DNA of 64,000 bases from CAIWHR01 sp963779805 (GTDB lineage: Bacteria; Pseudomonadota; Gammaproteobacteria; Burkholderiales; Casimicrobiaceae), in contig CAVZZN010000012.1 in the NCBI GenBank assembly GCA_963779805.1, forward strand, positions 434,001-498,000, given 5' to 3'. Shown piece by piece: positions 9,162-20,553 of this stretch. The stretch's first letter is position 1. Each line of letters begins with the position of its first letter. The translations under genes were made by a program, and so were the position numbers. The notes under the pieces are model-generated. The model was not told the DNA's origin. It did no database searches and saw only the letters and a program-made list of their open reading frames with translations.

Positions 9162-11229
9162 TCAGCCCGGGGTCACCATCCCATTATGGCGCAGAAGCGC
9201 GTCGATGGTGGGCGGCCGGCCGCGGAACGCGACGAAGGACTCGATAGCCGGTCGGCTGCCGCCGCGCGCGAGCACCTCGCTGCGGAAGCGCGCACCGGCT
9301 TCGGGCGAGAGCACCCCGGCTTCCTCGAACAAGCTGTAGGCGTCAGCCGAGAGCACCTCGGCCCACTTGTAGCTGTAGTAACCGGCGGCGTAACCGCCGG
9401 CGAAGATGTGGCCGAACGCGTGCATGAAGCGATCGTACTCGGGGCGCGGCACGACGGCCACTTCCTCGCGCACGACGTCGAGCACGGCCTGCGGCGACGC
9501 CCAGCGGCCGTCGGCCAGCGGGTCGTACGCCGAGTGCAGCAGCATGTCGAAGAGGGCGAACTCGATCTGGCGCAGCATCGCGAGCCCGCTCTGGAAGTTG
9601 CGCGCGGCGAGCATGCGATCGAAGAGCGCGCGCGGCAGCGGCGCGCCGGTGTCGACGTGGCGCGTCATCGGCTCGACGACTTCCCATTCCCAGCAGAAGT
9701 TCTCCATGAACTGGCTGGGCAGCTCGACCGCATCCCACTCGACGCCCTGGATGCCGGACACGCCGGGCGCTTCCACTTGCGTGAGCAGGTGATGCAGCCC
9801 GTGCCCGAACTCGTGGAAGATCGTGATGACCTCGTCGTGCGTGAAGGTGGCGGGCTTGCCCTCGACGGGCGCCGACAGATTGCACGTGATGTACGCCACG
9901 GGATGCTGCAGCCTGCCGTCGATGCGATGGCGGTTGATCGCGTCGTCCATCCACGCGCCGCCCTGCTTGCCGGGACGCGCGTAGTTGTCGAGGTAGAACT
10001 GGCCGACGAGCGAGTCGTCCCGATCGAAGATGTCGTAGAAGCTCACGGTCGGATGCCAGGTCGGCGCGCTGCCCTCGCGGATCCGGATGCCGTAGATCTG
10101 CTCGCACGACGCGGAAGAGCCCCGCGAGCACCACCGGCTCGGGAAAGTACTGCCGCACTTCCTGCTCGGAGAATGCGTACCGCTTCGCCTTGAGCTTCTC
10201 CGACGCGTACGCGACATCCCAGGCCTGCAGCCCGTCGAGGCCGAGCTCCGCGCGTGCGAACGCCACGAGCTCGGCGTAATCCTTCTCGCGCGAACGGCCG
10301 CGCGCGACGGGCGAGATCGCGCAGGAACGCGAGCACCTCGTCGGCGGTGGCTGCCATCTTCGGCACGAGCGAGACTTCGGCGAAGTTGCCGTAGCCGAGC
10401 AGCGTCGCCGCCTCGTGCCGCAGCTTCAGGATGTCGGCGATGATCGGCGTGTTGTCCCATTCGGGCTTGACGCCGACCTCGGAGGCTCGCGTCGCGAACG
10501 CGCGATGCAGCGTCGCGCGAAGCGTGCGGCTGTCGGCGTACTGCATGACGGGCAGGTAGCACGGCATGCGCAGCGTGAGCGTCCAGCCCTCGCGGTTCTC
10601 CTTCGCCGCGGCGGCGCGCGCCTCGGCGACGACGTCGGGCGGAATGCCCGCGAGCTCGTGCTCGTCGGTGACGTGGAGCGCCCAGTCGTTGGTGGCGTCG
10701 AGCACGTTGTCGTCGAAGCGCGACGACAGTTGCGCGAGCTCCTCCTGCACGGCCTTGAAGCGCGCCTTCTCGCTCCTCCGGCAGCTCCGCGCCGCCGAGA
10801 CGGAAATCGCGCAGCTCGTTGTCGACGACCTTCTTGCGCGCCGGATCGAGCGCCTCGAACGCGGGCGCATCGCGCAGCGCGCGATAGCGCGCATACAGCC
10901 GCAGGTCCTGCGCGAGATCGGTGTAGAACGCGGTGACGCGCGGCAGGCTCGCGTTGTACGCGTCGCGCAGCTCCGGCGTGTTCACGACGGCGTTGAGGTG
11001 GCGCACCGCGCCCCAGGCGCGCTCGAGATGATCGAGCGGCGCCGTGAGCGGGTGCAACCACGTTGTCCCACGTCGGCGGCGCCGCATCGGCAGCGACCGC
11101 TTCGACGGCGGCGCGCGCCTGCGCGAGCAGCGCGTCGACGGCGGGCCCGACGTCGGCCGGCACGATGCGATCGAAGCGCGGCAGGCCCGAGAAGTCGAGC
11201 AGCGGATTGGCGATGGCGGTCGTGTTCAT
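9162..11229 (-). CDS. prlC: Oligopeptidase A (M3 zinc metallopeptidase), four frameshifts
   Basis: PrlC is a cytosolic metallopeptidase that degrades oligopeptides, including cleaved signal peptides. The product assembles from five collinear pieces: MNTTAIANPLLDFSGLPRFD, then PLDHLERAWGAVRHLNAV, then ARFKAVQEELAQLSSRFDDN, then AWDVAYASEKLKAKRYAFSE, then YGIRIREGSAPTWHPTVSFY to the end. Shifts are near 11058, 10785, 10305 and 10110, each a net +1. The zinc site HEFGHGLHH with the downstream glutamate region (MENFCWEWE) is intact in one frame. Length is about 687 residues, as expected. It starts 15 bases after the murU stop. Confidence 0.92.
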
Positions 11230-11244
11230 GCGAGCGGAGTCGAG

Positions 11245-12002
11245 TCAGGAAAGGGTGATGCCGATGGGACTTGCGACGGCGGCTGCGCCGGCGAGCTGCA
11301 GCGTCGAGCGCCGCGAGATCCTCCGGCGTGCCCACGTTGGCCCATCCGCCGGCGTGGAGCTCGCCGGTGACGATCCCGGCGCCGATCCACTCGCCGGAAC
11401 AGCGGCAGCAATTTGAGCTTCACGCCGCGCGGAAGTTCGCCGAACAGCGCCGTGTCGTAGAGCGCGATGTTGCCGAAGGTGAGGCGAGGCGCGCCGTCGA
11501 GCCGGATGCGCTCGCCGTCGAGCACGAAGTCGCCTCCGGGGTGATACGGCGGATTGGGCACCATCACGAGGTGTGCGCGTGCGTCGATGGCGCCGGACGC
11601 CATCGCCTGCGCACGGGGAATGAGGGCGCCGTAATCGTAGCTCGTCCAGATGTCGCCGCTCACGATGGCGACCACGCCGTGCCGGAGCAGCGGATACGCC
11701 GTGGCGATGCCGCCCGCCGTCTCCAGCGGATCGGCTTCGATCGACCACCGGAGGCGCACGCCGAGGTCGCGGCCGTCGCGAAGCGCGGCGACGAGCTGCT
11801 GCGCGAGGTGCGACGCATTCACGACGATGTCGACGATGCCGGCGCGGCGCAAGCCCTCGATCTGGTGCACGATGAGCGGCTTGCCGCCCGCCTGGAGCAG
11901 CGGCTTGGGCGTCGCGTCGGACAGCGGACGCATGCGCTCGCCGCGCCCTGCCGCGAGGATCATCGCGCCGATCGGTGCGCCGCCAGCGTCGGTGGGCTGC
12001 AT
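11245..12002 (-). CDS. murU: N-acetylmuramate alpha-1-phosphate uridylyltransferase, two frameshifts
   Basis: MurU converts MurNAc-1-phosphate and UTP to UDP-MurNAc in the cell-wall recycling shortcut. The nucleotidyltransferase signature is at the N-terminus (AMILAAGRGERMRPLSDATP), followed by KPLLQAGGKPLIVHQIE and the metal-site region IVSGDIWTSYDY. Frameshifts near 11400 and 11300, both net +1, lead to the conserved end WANVGTPEDLAALD and a stop at 11245. The length is about 251 residues. It lies directly behind amgK, the kinase that makes its substrate. The family was formerly annotated as mannose-1-phosphate guanylyltransferase, but the amgK neighbour decides for MurU. Confidence 0.87.
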
Positions 12003-12016
12003 TTTCCCGCCCCGCT

Positions 12017-13096
12017 TCAGAAGGTGTGGCGGACCACGGGCTCGATGCCTTCGAGCTCGTCCAGCAGGCGCAGGAGCGGCGTCAGCGCACCGTAGCGCGC
12101 GCATGCGCCGCGAAGGTACGCCATCACGCGCGGCATGTCGGCGAGATAGCCCGCCTTGCCGTCGCGGTGGTACAGGCGCGCGAAGATCCCGAGCACCTTG
12201 AGCTGGCGCTGCACGCCCATCCATTCGAAGTCGCGCCAGAAGCCGCCGAAGTCGGGGTCGACCGGAAGGCCGGCCTTGCGCGCGCGCTCCCAGTAGCGCA
12301 CGGCGAGATCGATCTGCTGCTCCTCCTCCCACGCGATGTAGGCGTCGCGCAGCAGCGACACGAGGTCGTAGGTGATGGGCCCGATCACCGCATCCTGGAA
12401 GTCGAGCACGCCGGGGTTCGGCGTGCACACCATCAGGTTGCGCGAGTGGTAGTCGCGGTGCACGTACACCCGCGGCTCCCCGAGGTTGTTGGCGAGCACG
12501 CGCGCGAAGGCGTCGTCCAGGGTCGTGCGCTGCGCAGGGGTGAGCGTCACGCCGAGATGACGCGCGACGTACCAGTCGGGGAACAGCTCGAGCTCGCGCC
12601 GGAGCAGCGCCTCGTCGTATTGCGGCAGCTCGTGCTCGCGCGTGGCGGCCTGCCAGCGCACGAGCGCCTCGAGTGCATCGACGTACAGCGCACGTGCGCA
12701 GAGCGGGTCCAGCGCGGCGAGATACGTGCGGTCGCCGAGATCGGTGAGCAGGAGCAGGCCGCGCTCGATGTCCGAGGCGAGCACCTCGGGCGCGTTGACG
12801 CCCGCCTCGCGCAGCAGGTGCGCCACGTGAACGAACGGCCGGCAGTCCTCCTTCGGCGGTGGTGCGTCCATGGCGATGAGCGTCGCGTGCCGGCGCCACG
12901 GCGTCGCGAGGGTGATGCGGAAGTAGCGCCGGAAGCTCGCGTCGGACGAGGCCGGCGCGAGCGTCCACGCGCGCGTGCCGAGCGTTTCTGCCGCCCATTG
13001 GGCGAGCAGCTCGAGCCGCGTGTCGTTGCTGCTGCGCGATGGCGATTCCGCGGCCGAAGGTGCGGAGGAGACCGCCGGTGAGGAAGCGTGAGGCAT
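12017..13096 (-). CDS. amgK: Anomeric MurNAc/GlcNAc kinase
   Basis: AmgK phosphorylates MurNAc at C1, feeding MurU, and this bypasses MurA-dependent synthesis of UDP-MurNAc. In other bacteria that bypass underlies intrinsic fosfomycin tolerance. The protein is an intact aminoglycoside-phosphotransferase fold of 359 residues: SSDASFRRYFRITL at the N-lobe, the catalytic loop VYVHRDYHSRNLM, and the metal-binding DFQDAVIGPITYDLVSLL. The chosen start ATG 13096 (MPHASSPAVSS) fits the family. Longer upstream frames have no family similarity and would run into the lptD promoter. It is divergent from lptD, a usual betaproteobacterial order. Confidence 0.9.
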   Translation of the reverse strand: MPHASSPAVSSAPSAAESPSRSSNDTRLELLAQWAAETLGTRAWTLAPASSDASFRRYFRITLATPWRRHATLIAMDAPPPKEDCRPFVHVAHLLREAGVNAPEVLASDIERGLLLLTDLGDRTYLAALDPLCARALYVDALEALVRWQAATREHELPQYDEALLRRELELFPDWYVARHLGVTLTPAQRTTLDDAFARVLANNLGEPRVYVHRDYHSRNLMVCTPNPGVLDFQDAVIGPITYDLVSLLRDAYIAWEEEQQIDLAVRYWERARKAGLPVDPDFGGFWRDFEWMGVQRQLKVLGIFARLYHRDGKAGYLADMPRVMAYLRGACARYGALTPLLRLLDELEGIEPVVRHTF

Positions 13097-13190
13097 GGGC
13101 CGCAGAATGTTGTGCCGGACGCGCCACCGCGCGACGCACGCGCCACGGCTCGCCGTTGCATGCTGCATCGGTGCGCGGCCCCGGCCACGA

Positions 13191-13196
13191 TAGAAT
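13191..13196 (+). promoter_or_regulatory. Candidate -10 box for lptD
   Basis: TAGAAT lies in the 137-base divergent gap between amgK and lptD, 38 bases before the lptD ATG. It is followed by CGGCG, as is common at sigma-70 start regions in GC-rich betaproteobacteria. No convincing -35 hexamer is seen at the standard distance. Confidence 0.35.
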
Positions 13197-13233
13197 CGGC
13201 GAAGTGTAGCATCGCCTTCGGCCCCATTCCCCC

Positions 13234-15591
13234 ATGCATTTCTCCCCGCCGTCGCTGGCCCTCGTGCTCGTCGCGTGCACGCACGTCGCGTGCGCGTGGG
13301 CCGCGGATGCGCCCGCGGACCCGGCATTGCCCACGCCCACGCTGAAGGCCGCGCCGGCGCTGACACCGCCGATCGCCCTCACGCCGTTGCGCCCCGGTGG
13401 CGCGGCTCCGGCCGTGGCGCCGAGCGCGCCGCCGGGCGGTCCGGCCCAGCGCGAGGACAGCGCCATCTTCCTGCGCGCCGACACGCTGACGGGCATCGAG
13501 GGCAGGCGCGTCGAGGCCGAGGGCAAGGTCGAGCTGCGCACGCGCCGGGAGACGGTGCTTGCGGATTGGCTGCAATACGATTTCGACAGCACGGAGATCT
13601 GGGGCAAGGGCAACGTGCTCATGCGCCGCGGCTTCGACTGGATCACGGGGCCGGAGGCGCGTTACAAGCGCGACACGGCGACGGGTGTCTTCAAGTCGCC
13701 GCGCTATTACGTCGGAGACAACGGCGGGGGCGGCAGCGCCGCGGAGATCCGGTTCGTGGGGCCGCAGAAGTACGAGGCCACCGATGCGAGCTACACCACG
13801 TGCATCGCGCCGCGACCGGACTGGTACATACGCATAGGCGAGCTCGAGGTGGACGAGCTGCGCAAGGTCGGCACCGGGCATCATGCGACCCTGTATTTCC
13901 TGAACGCGCCGGTCGCGTACACGCCGTGGATCGAGTTTCCGCTCTCCAGCGAGCGCAAGTCCGGCTTCCTCACGCCGATCCTGGGCTCCACCGGCACGCG
14001 CGGGCTCGAGCTCGCCACGCCGTACTACCTCAATCTCGCACCGAACTACGACGCGACGCTCACGCCGCGCGTGATGACCAAGCGCGGCGTGCAGCTCGGT
14101 GCGGAGTTCCGGTATCTGTTCACGGGGTCCTCGGGACAGGTGAGCGCCGAGGACCTGCCGCGGGATCGCGTCACGGACACGAACCGCTACGCGCTCGCGT
14201 GGCGCCACACGCAGGACCTGCAGCGATTGCTGCCCGGGCTCGCCGGCTACTGGAACCTCAACAAGGTCTCGGACGACACCTACTTTGCCGATCTCGCCGA
14301 CCGCATCGCGATCACCTCGCAGACGACGCTGCCGCGCGAAGGCGGCTTCGTGTACAACCGCGGGCCGTGGCAGTTCCTCGCCCGCGAGCAGGCGTTCCAG
14401 ACGTTGCAGGACCCCACGCAGCCGCCGCAGCCGCTGCCCTACAACCGCATGCCGCAGCTGCAGGCGGCGCTCGCGCAGACGCAGTGGCACGGCTTCGACG
14501 TCTCGGGCACCGGCGAGTACGTCCGCTTCCGCAACCCGACCCTCGTCACCGGCCAGCGGGTGTATGCCTATCCGACCGCGGCGTGGACAAGGCAGGCGCC
14601 GGGCTGGTTCGTCACGGCGCGCGCCGGCCTGCACGCGCGGCACTACGACCTCGATGCACCGGTCGACGGCCGCTCGAGCTTCGATTACGCGATCCCGATC
14701 GCTTCCCTCGACACGGGGCTCGTGTTCGAGCGCGACTGGCGCGTGTTCGACCAGGACGTCACGCAGACGCTCGAGCCGCGCGCGTTCTATGTCTACATCC
14801 CGTATCGCGACCAGAGCCAGGTTCCCGCGTTCGATACGGCGATCGACGACTACAGCTTCAGGCAGCTCTTCAGCGAGAACCGCTATATCGGCAACGACCG
14901 CATCGGCGACGCCAACCAGCTCACGCTCGCCCTTTCGTCGCGCTTCCTCGACCCCAATACCGGCGGGGAGCGCCTGCGCCTCGCCGTGGGCCAGCGCTTC
15001 TACTTCGCGGACCAGCGCGTGACGCTGAACGAGCCGCCGCGGTCCGCTTCCACTTCGGACCTGCTGATCGGGGCCGACGGTCGCCTGACGGACGCGTGGA
15101 CGCTCACGACCCTGCTGCAGTACAACTTCGACCAGTCGCGCTCCGAGCGTGTCGACGCGGGCTTTCGCTATACCCCGGGGCCGGGCAGGATCCTGAGTGC
15201 GGCCTACCGGTTCCGCCGCCAGTCGCTCGATCCCGCCGCGGTCAACGGCGAGCTGAACCAGTACGACGTCGCGGCGCAGTGGCCCATCACCGCGCACTGG
15301 ACCGCGCTCGGGCGCTGGAACTACTCCGTCGTCGACCGCAAGACGCTGGAGGCGGTAGCGGGCGTCGAGTACAATGCCGACTGCTGGGTGCTGCGGCTCG
15401 TGCTGCAGCGGCTCACCACCACGACCCAGAGCGCGACCACGTCGGTCTACCTGCAGATCGAGCTCAACGGCCTCGCCCGCTTCGGCACGAGTCCGCTGGA
15501 TCTCCTGCGCCGCAGCGTCCCCGGATATCTGCGCACCAACGATCCTGCCGTCATGCCGCGCGACCGCGGTGACGACTTCCCCCTGTATTGA
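13234..15591 (+). CDS. lptD: LPS-assembly outer membrane protein LptD
   Basis: LptD is the outer-membrane beta-barrel that, with LptE, inserts lipopolysaccharide into the outer leaflet. The frame is intact at 785 residues. The signal peptide ends after HVACAWA. A Pro/Ala linker follows, then the periplasmic OstA/LptA-like jellyroll (IFLRADTLTGIEGRRVEAEG, DFDSTEIWGKGNVLMRR). The barrel begins at about residue 220 (FLNAPVAYTPWIEFPLSSER). Typical barrel strands include GFLTPILGSTGTRGLELATP and, near the end, YNADCWVLRLVLQRLTTTT. surA follows 8 bases after its stop. Confidence 0.96.
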   Translation: MHFSPPSLALVLVACTHVACAWAADAPADPALPTPTLKAAPALTPPIALTPLRPGGAAPAVAPSAPPGGPAQREDSAIFLRADTLTGIEGRRVEAEGKVELRTRRETVLADWLQYDFDSTEIWGKGNVLMRRGFDWITGPEARYKRDTATGVFKSPRYYVGDNGGGGSAAEIRFVGPQKYEATDASYTTCIAPRPDWYIRIGELEVDELRKVGTGHHATLYFLNAPVAYTPWIEFPLSSERKSGFLTPILGSTGTRGLELATPYYLNLAPNYDATLTPRVMTKRGVQLGAEFRYLFTGSSGQVSAEDLPRDRVTDTNRYALAWRHTQDLQRLLPGLAGYWNLNKVSDDTYFADLADRIAITSQTTLPREGGFVYNRGPWQFLAREQAFQTLQDPTQPPQPLPYNRMPQLQAALAQTQWHGFDVSGTGEYVRFRNPTLVTGQRVYAYPTAAWTRQAPGWFVTARAGLHARHYDLDAPVDGRSSFDYAIPIASLDTGLVFERDWRVFDQDVTQTLEPRAFYVYIPYRDQSQVPAFDTAIDDYSFRQLFSENRYIGNDRIGDANQLTLALSSRFLDPNTGGERLRLAVGQRFYFADQRVTLNEPPRSASTSDLLIGADGRLTDAWTLTTLLQYNFDQSRSERVDAGFRYTPGPGRILSAAYRFRRQSLDPAAVNGELNQYDVAAQWPITAHWTALGRWNYSVVDRKTLEAVAGVEYNADCWVLRLVLQRLTTTTQSATTSVYLQIELNGLARFGTSPLDLLRRSVPGYLRTNDPAVMPRDRGDDFPLY

Positions 15592-15599
15592 GGTAACGC

Positions 15600-17011
15600 A
15601 TGGCTGTCCTGACCTCTGGCGCCCGCCGCGCCGGCACCCTCGTGCTGGTGATCGCGTGGCTCGCCGCGCTCGCGTCCTCCGCGCTCGCGCAACCGGCGCA
15701 ATCCGCGCAGCGCCTCCTGCGTCGGCCCAGGCGAGCGCCCCCGGCGCAGCCGCGCCCGCGCCTTCGCGCGCGCCGTCGCTGCAGGAGGCTGTCCCGCTCG
15801 ATCGCGTCGTCGCGATCGTGAACGACGAGGCCATCACGCGGTACGAGCTCGACGAGCAGAAGCGCGCGGCCCTCGAGCAGATGAAGGCGCAGAAGGTGAC
15901 CCCGCCCGCCCCCGACGTGCTCGACAAGCAGGTGCTCGAGCGCATCATCACCGAGCGCGTGCTGCTGCAGCTCGCCAAGCAGACGGGCGTGCGCATCGAC
16001 GACGTGCAGGTCGAGCGCACGATCGATCGCATCGCGCAGGAGAACAAGCTCACGCCGGAGCAGTTCCGCAATGCGCTCGGCCGGGAAGGCATCCCGTTCG
16101 CGAAGTATCGCGAGGAACTGCGCAACCAGCTCACGATCCAGCGCCTGCGCGAACGCGAGGTCGACGCGCGCATCCAGGTCACCGACGGCGAGGTGGACAA
16201 CTTCCTGCAGACCTCGGCCGCGCAGGCGGGCGGCGACACGGAGTACCGCCTCGCGCACATCCTGATCCTCGTGCAGGACCAGGCCACGCCCGATCAGATC
16301 GACGCGCGACGCCGCCGTGCCGAAGAGGCGCTGCGCCAGGTGCGTCAGGGCGCGGACTTCGGGCAGGTGGCCGCTGCCTTCTCGGATGCTCCCGACGCGC
16401 TGCAGGGCGGCGTGCTGGGCTGGCGGCCGCCGGCCCGGCTGCCCTCGGTATTCGCCGACTCCGTCCTGAAGATGAAGCCGGGCGAGGTCTCCGGCGTGCT
16501 GCGCTCCGCGAGCGGCTTTCACATCGTGAAGGTGCTCGAGACGCGCAGCCGCAACCAGCCCACCGTCGTCAACCAGGCGCACGTGCGGCACATCCTCATC
16601 AAGGTCAACGAGATCACCTCCGAATCGGAGGCGAAGGCGCGCATCGATCGCATCAGGGAGCGCATCGAGGCCGGCGCCAAGTTCGAGGAGCAGGCGCGGC
16701 TCAACTCCGAGGACGCGAGCTCCGCCAAGGGCGGCGACCTCGGCTGGCTCTCGCCCGGGGACACGGTGCCCGACTTCGAGCGCGCCGTGGACAGCCTGAA
16801 GATCGGGCAGGTGTCCGAGCCGGTGCGCACGCAGTTCGGCTGGCACCTGATCCAGGTGATCGAGCGGCGCACGCAGGACATCACCGCGGAGCGCCAGCGC
16901 GAGCAGGCGCGCCTCGCGCTGCGCCAGCGCAAGTCCGACGAAGCGTTCGACGACTGGGTGCGGCAGATGCGCGATCGCGCCTACGTCGAGATCAAGGCCG
17001 ACGATCGCTAG
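15600..17011 (+). CDS. surA: Periplasmic chaperone and peptidyl-prolyl isomerase SurA, frameshifted near the linker
   Basis: SurA escorts outer-membrane proteins, including LptD, through the periplasm. The signal peptide TLVLVIAWLAALASSALAQ reads from ATG 15600. In the Ala/Pro linker around 15690-15760 the frame changes (net -1, or two extra bases), and the mature protein continues as LDRVVAIVNDEAITRYELDE. The N-terminal chaperone region is followed by two parvulin domains: YRLAHILILV with GGVLGWRPPARLPSVF, and AHVRHILIKVN with GGDLGWLSPGDTVPDF. Length is about 469 residues. The usual downstream partners pdxA and rsmA are not here but 33 kb away on the other strand. Confidence 0.94.
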
Positions 17012-19452
17012 CGCGCGTGCTGCGCACTCGCGCGCGGCGGCGATGCCCCGCGCGTGCGTGCGAAGCGCATGATGCTCTCGCACGCGATCTGCCCGCACGC
17101 GGGATAGAGCGCGACGCGGCGCAAGCGCGCCGTCTTCCGCTGCGCGCCGAACTCGAGCTCGAGCCGCAGCTCGCGCACGTGCGCATCGCGCAGCAGCCAT
17201 TCCCGCGGCCACGCGACGGGCACGCTGGCAGCACGCCGCGCTCCCCACCTTCTGCCACCGGCTGCCGTGCGCCGGTGCGCGCGTACACCGTCGCCCGCGT
17301 GACCCCGCTGTCGCCGGCGAGCCTCAGCTCGACGCTCGCGATGCGCCGCGTGCGCACGAAGAGATCGGCGGGCGAGAGGAGCGTCACGCGGCCGTCCTCC
17401 GGCGCGAGCTCCAGGTACCCGTTGCCGGGCACGGCGCGCCCGCGCACGGCGCTCCATCCGTCCGCGTCGGCATGCATCGCGCTGCCGAACGTCCACAGCT
17501 GCGCGCCGCGCGGCAGGTCCGAGTGGCTCACCAGGAAATCGCGCATCGCGTCCTCGCCCGACCGTGTTGCGCCACGACGTGTACGGCACGTAGCCCGGCT
17601 GGTCCTTGTAGATGCCGTTGGTGCCGTTCCACGCCATCGCCGAGACTTCGGACGCGTCGTAGTTGAACATGTCGCGCAGCGCGCGATACGCCTGCGCTGT
17701 AGGTCGGCAGCACGCTGCCGTGCCGCAGGTCCGTCGGGTTGAATTCGACGACGCCCCAGCCCGGTGACATGCGCGCGAACTCCGCGAACATCGAGCGACC
17801 CGTCTCCATGGTCACCTCGTTGCGCGCGGCGGGTCCGTAGATCACTGCGCCGAGATGCCCGAAGCGCGGCACCGCACCTTCGACGGAAACGCCCGCCGAA
17901 TCGTAGTTCTGGCCGGTGCTCGCGACTTTCAGCGCGAACGGCTTCAACCCCGGCGCGGGGGCCATGAACCCCTGGGCGGAATAGATCCGATCGGCCGGGA
18001 TGCCGGCGTCCTTCGCCCACGCGCGACAACTCGTCGTAATGCAGGTCGACGACGTGCTTGCGAAAGTGCTCCCACGCCTGCCACCACGGATCGGTCCAGA
18101 TCGCACGCTCGCCCGGCTTGAGTGCCGGGCCGTGCATGCCGGGGAGCCGCCGCGGCGGCTGCACCTCGTCCCACGTGCGCCAGTGCGCGCGGGCCATCGC
18201 GTTCACCTGCGCGAGCGTGAGCGGACGCGGGCGCCGATACGCGGAGAGATCCGGCGCGCCGTCGCGCGTGTCGCCGGCATACGGTCCGCTGCCGCGCAGC
18301 CATTCGCGGAACTGGCGCAGCATGCCCGGGTTGTAGTCGAATACCTGCCGCTCCTCGAAGAACGGATTCATGTAGGTGTCGGAATCGAGCACCACGCCCA
18401 CGAAGAGGTCGGGGTGCTCGCGCGCGAATCGGGCGACCACGCCCGCCGCGGCCTCGAGGTTGCGCCGCTTGTACGCGCGCACGGTCGCTCGCGTGCACGT
18501 TGTAGGTGAGCGAGCGCGCGAGCAGCGGCGAGGCCGTGGACCCCGAGAGGTTCTTGAGGTAGTCGTCGGGAAAGGTGCGGTTCTCGTGCGACCACTGCAC
18601 GTTGGCGTCGTCGAGCTGCAGGTGATCCGTGAGGTCCCACTCGAGCGACTCGCAGCTCGCGTCGCCCCAGATGCCGCCGTTGAGGATGAACTGCACCGGG
18701 ATGCGCGAGGCGATGGCGGTGGCGATCACGCCCTGCAGATTGTCGTCGGCGACGGGACGGTCGCCGCATTTGCGCGAGAGATCGAAGGCGGGATCGAAGG
18801 TCCAGTCGCCGCGCGCGCCCGTCGTCGTGCGCATGTACAGGATCGGCACCGACATGCCGACACGCTGCGTGCGCGAGAGGAGCGGCCGGTATGCCGTGGC
18901 GATCTCGGCGGCGCCGCCGTGCGCGACGCCGGAGGTCATCATCAGGAAGTCGAAGGGGCGCGCGGACTTGGCCGGCGAAGCATCGAGCAGGGCCGACCAG
19001 TCCTCGAGCGCGGCGGGCGGCACGATGCTGCGGCGACCGAGGACGCGCGTGCGGCCGTCGCGGGCCACGGCAACCACGGCGATCTCGTGCCGCTCCGGCT
19101 CCGCCGTCGCGAAGTCGCCGCGGAAGCGGAAGCCCGATGCCCGCGCCTGCGGATTGTCCGGGTGCACTTGCGCGACGTCGGGGCGCGGCAGGCCGTACTC
19201 TGCGGGTCGGGGTACGCCATCGAGCAGCACGTCGACGCGCGCAACACCCGACGGGTCGAGCGCCCAGCCCGTCACGGTGATGCTGTCCGCGACGACGGCA
19301 TCGGCTTGCGGCGCATCGATGTAGCCGATCGGAGCGGCGTCGGCAGCGACGCTCGCCTGTGCGAGCGAGCACGATCCCCAGAGGATCGTGACCGCCGCGA
19401 TCGCGAGCGCACGCGCGGACCGCAGAGGCCTACGCGATATCGGCAATGTCAC
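17008..19452 (-). CDS. Exported Ig-like plus TIM-barrel-like protein (copy 1), several frameshifts
   Basis: I do not recognise a named family. GTG 19452 begins a signal peptide (ALAIAAVTILWGSCSLAQA). An Ig-like module follows (GYIDAPQADAVVADSITVTG, WALDPSGVARVDVLLDG), then a long domain with features of glycoside hydrolase barrels: PVQFILNGGIWGDASCES, VVLDSDTYMNPF, FDYNPGMLRQFREWLRGSGP, QNYDSAGVSVEGAVPRFGHL, PGWGVVEFNPTDL. A C-terminal segment near AVRGRAVPGNGYLELAPE looks like a beta-sandwich. Shifts lie near 18488, 18025, 17697, 17565 and 17245, and the total is about 813 residues. The copy at 20554-23018 is closely similar along its whole length. Sugar-polymer cleavage or binding is an inference. 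Confidence 0.7.
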
Positions 19453-19468
19453 CAGGATCGCGCTCTCG

Positions 19469-20549
19469 TCACGTGCCCGCAGGCGAGGCGCCGGGCGCGG
19501 ACCGTGCGGGCACGACGCGCGGGTGCGGCTTCCACGCGAGTGCCGGACGCTCGATCACATGCCACGACGCGATCGCGATGACGAGTGTGACCGGCAGCGC
19601 AATGGCGAACACGAGCCTCGGATCGAGCATGGGCCACGTCATGATCACCACCTGCTGGACCGGGAACGCGTAGATGTAGAGGCCGTACGAGTAGTCGCCG
19701 CGGCGGTTGGCGCCGCGCCAGTAGAGCTTCGGATGCAGCGGCACGCTCAGCAGGAGATAGACGAACAGCGGCACGAACAGGAGGTTGATGCCGATGCGCG
19801 CGGGTGCAAACACGATGATGCCCAGCGCGACTGCCGTGGCGGCTGCGTCGAGCGGGATCCATGCCCGATTGACCCACGCAGAGGCGCCGAAAGCGAACGC
19901 GAGCCCGAGCTGACGTGCTGCCCACAGGCCGTGGCTCACCGGAAACCAGTCCGGATGCCACGCGAAGAACGCGACGCCCGCAGCGAATGCGAGGTTGAAG
20001 AGCCAGCGACGCCGGAAGAGACCCAGCATGCCGGCAGCGAGGCAGCCGACGTACATCTTGAGCTCCATCGGCAGGGTCCACAGCGATCCGTTCACCGAGT
20101 GCGGGTACGGATTCGACGCGAAAACGCCCGGCAGGTGATGGCGCACGTCCCAGCCGCTCGCGGTGTGCCAAAGGTAATCGCGCGTCATCGGGTCAGTGAC
20201 GAACACGCCGAGCGGGAGCGTCGTCCGCGCCGCCCCGATCGCGATGGTGAAGAGCGTCGCAGCGACGAGGCCGGGGTAGATGCGCAGCACGCGTGCCGCG
20301 GCGAACGCGAAGGGCGAGTGGCGTTCGGCATAGCTCTTCGTGACCAGGAAACCGCTGATCGCGAAGAACGCGAGCACGCCGAGGAAACCCGTGTCGTACG
20401 TCTTCGACATCGCGTTGAAGGCCGGTTCCTCGTCTGCGCGCAGCGTCAGGGCAAAGCTATGGAACCAGATCACCGCGGCCGCCGCGAGGAAGCGCAGGAC
20501 GGTGAAGCTGTTGTCGCGAGTGCGCGCCGCGTCGGCGAACGTTCGTCAT
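19469..20549 (-). CDS. Acyltransferase family 3 membrane protein (OafA/YrhL type)
   Basis: This family transfers acyl groups, usually acetyl, to extracellular polysaccharides or lipids from the inner membrane. The N-terminal piece ATG 20549 (MTN) joins, after one extra base near 20543, to FADAARTRDNSFTVLRFLAA. It then runs in frame: AVIWFHSFAL with the key His, FFAISGFLVTKSY, AARVLRIYPGL, SLWTLPMELKMY, DYSYGLYIYAFPVQQ. About ten hydrophobic helices are visible and the length is about 359 residues. It begins 4 bases after the stop of the upstream Ig/barrel gene, and the second such gene starts 16 bases downstream. All three are therefore probably one operon. Confidence 0.87.
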
Positions 20550-20553
20550 CGCG

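Noticed and set aside
12547..16287. A 1246-codon minus-strand frame opposite lptD and surA
   Set aside because: It is the antisense of two clear genes. Its translation is Arg-rich with no domain, as expected for a shadow frame in GC-rich DNA.
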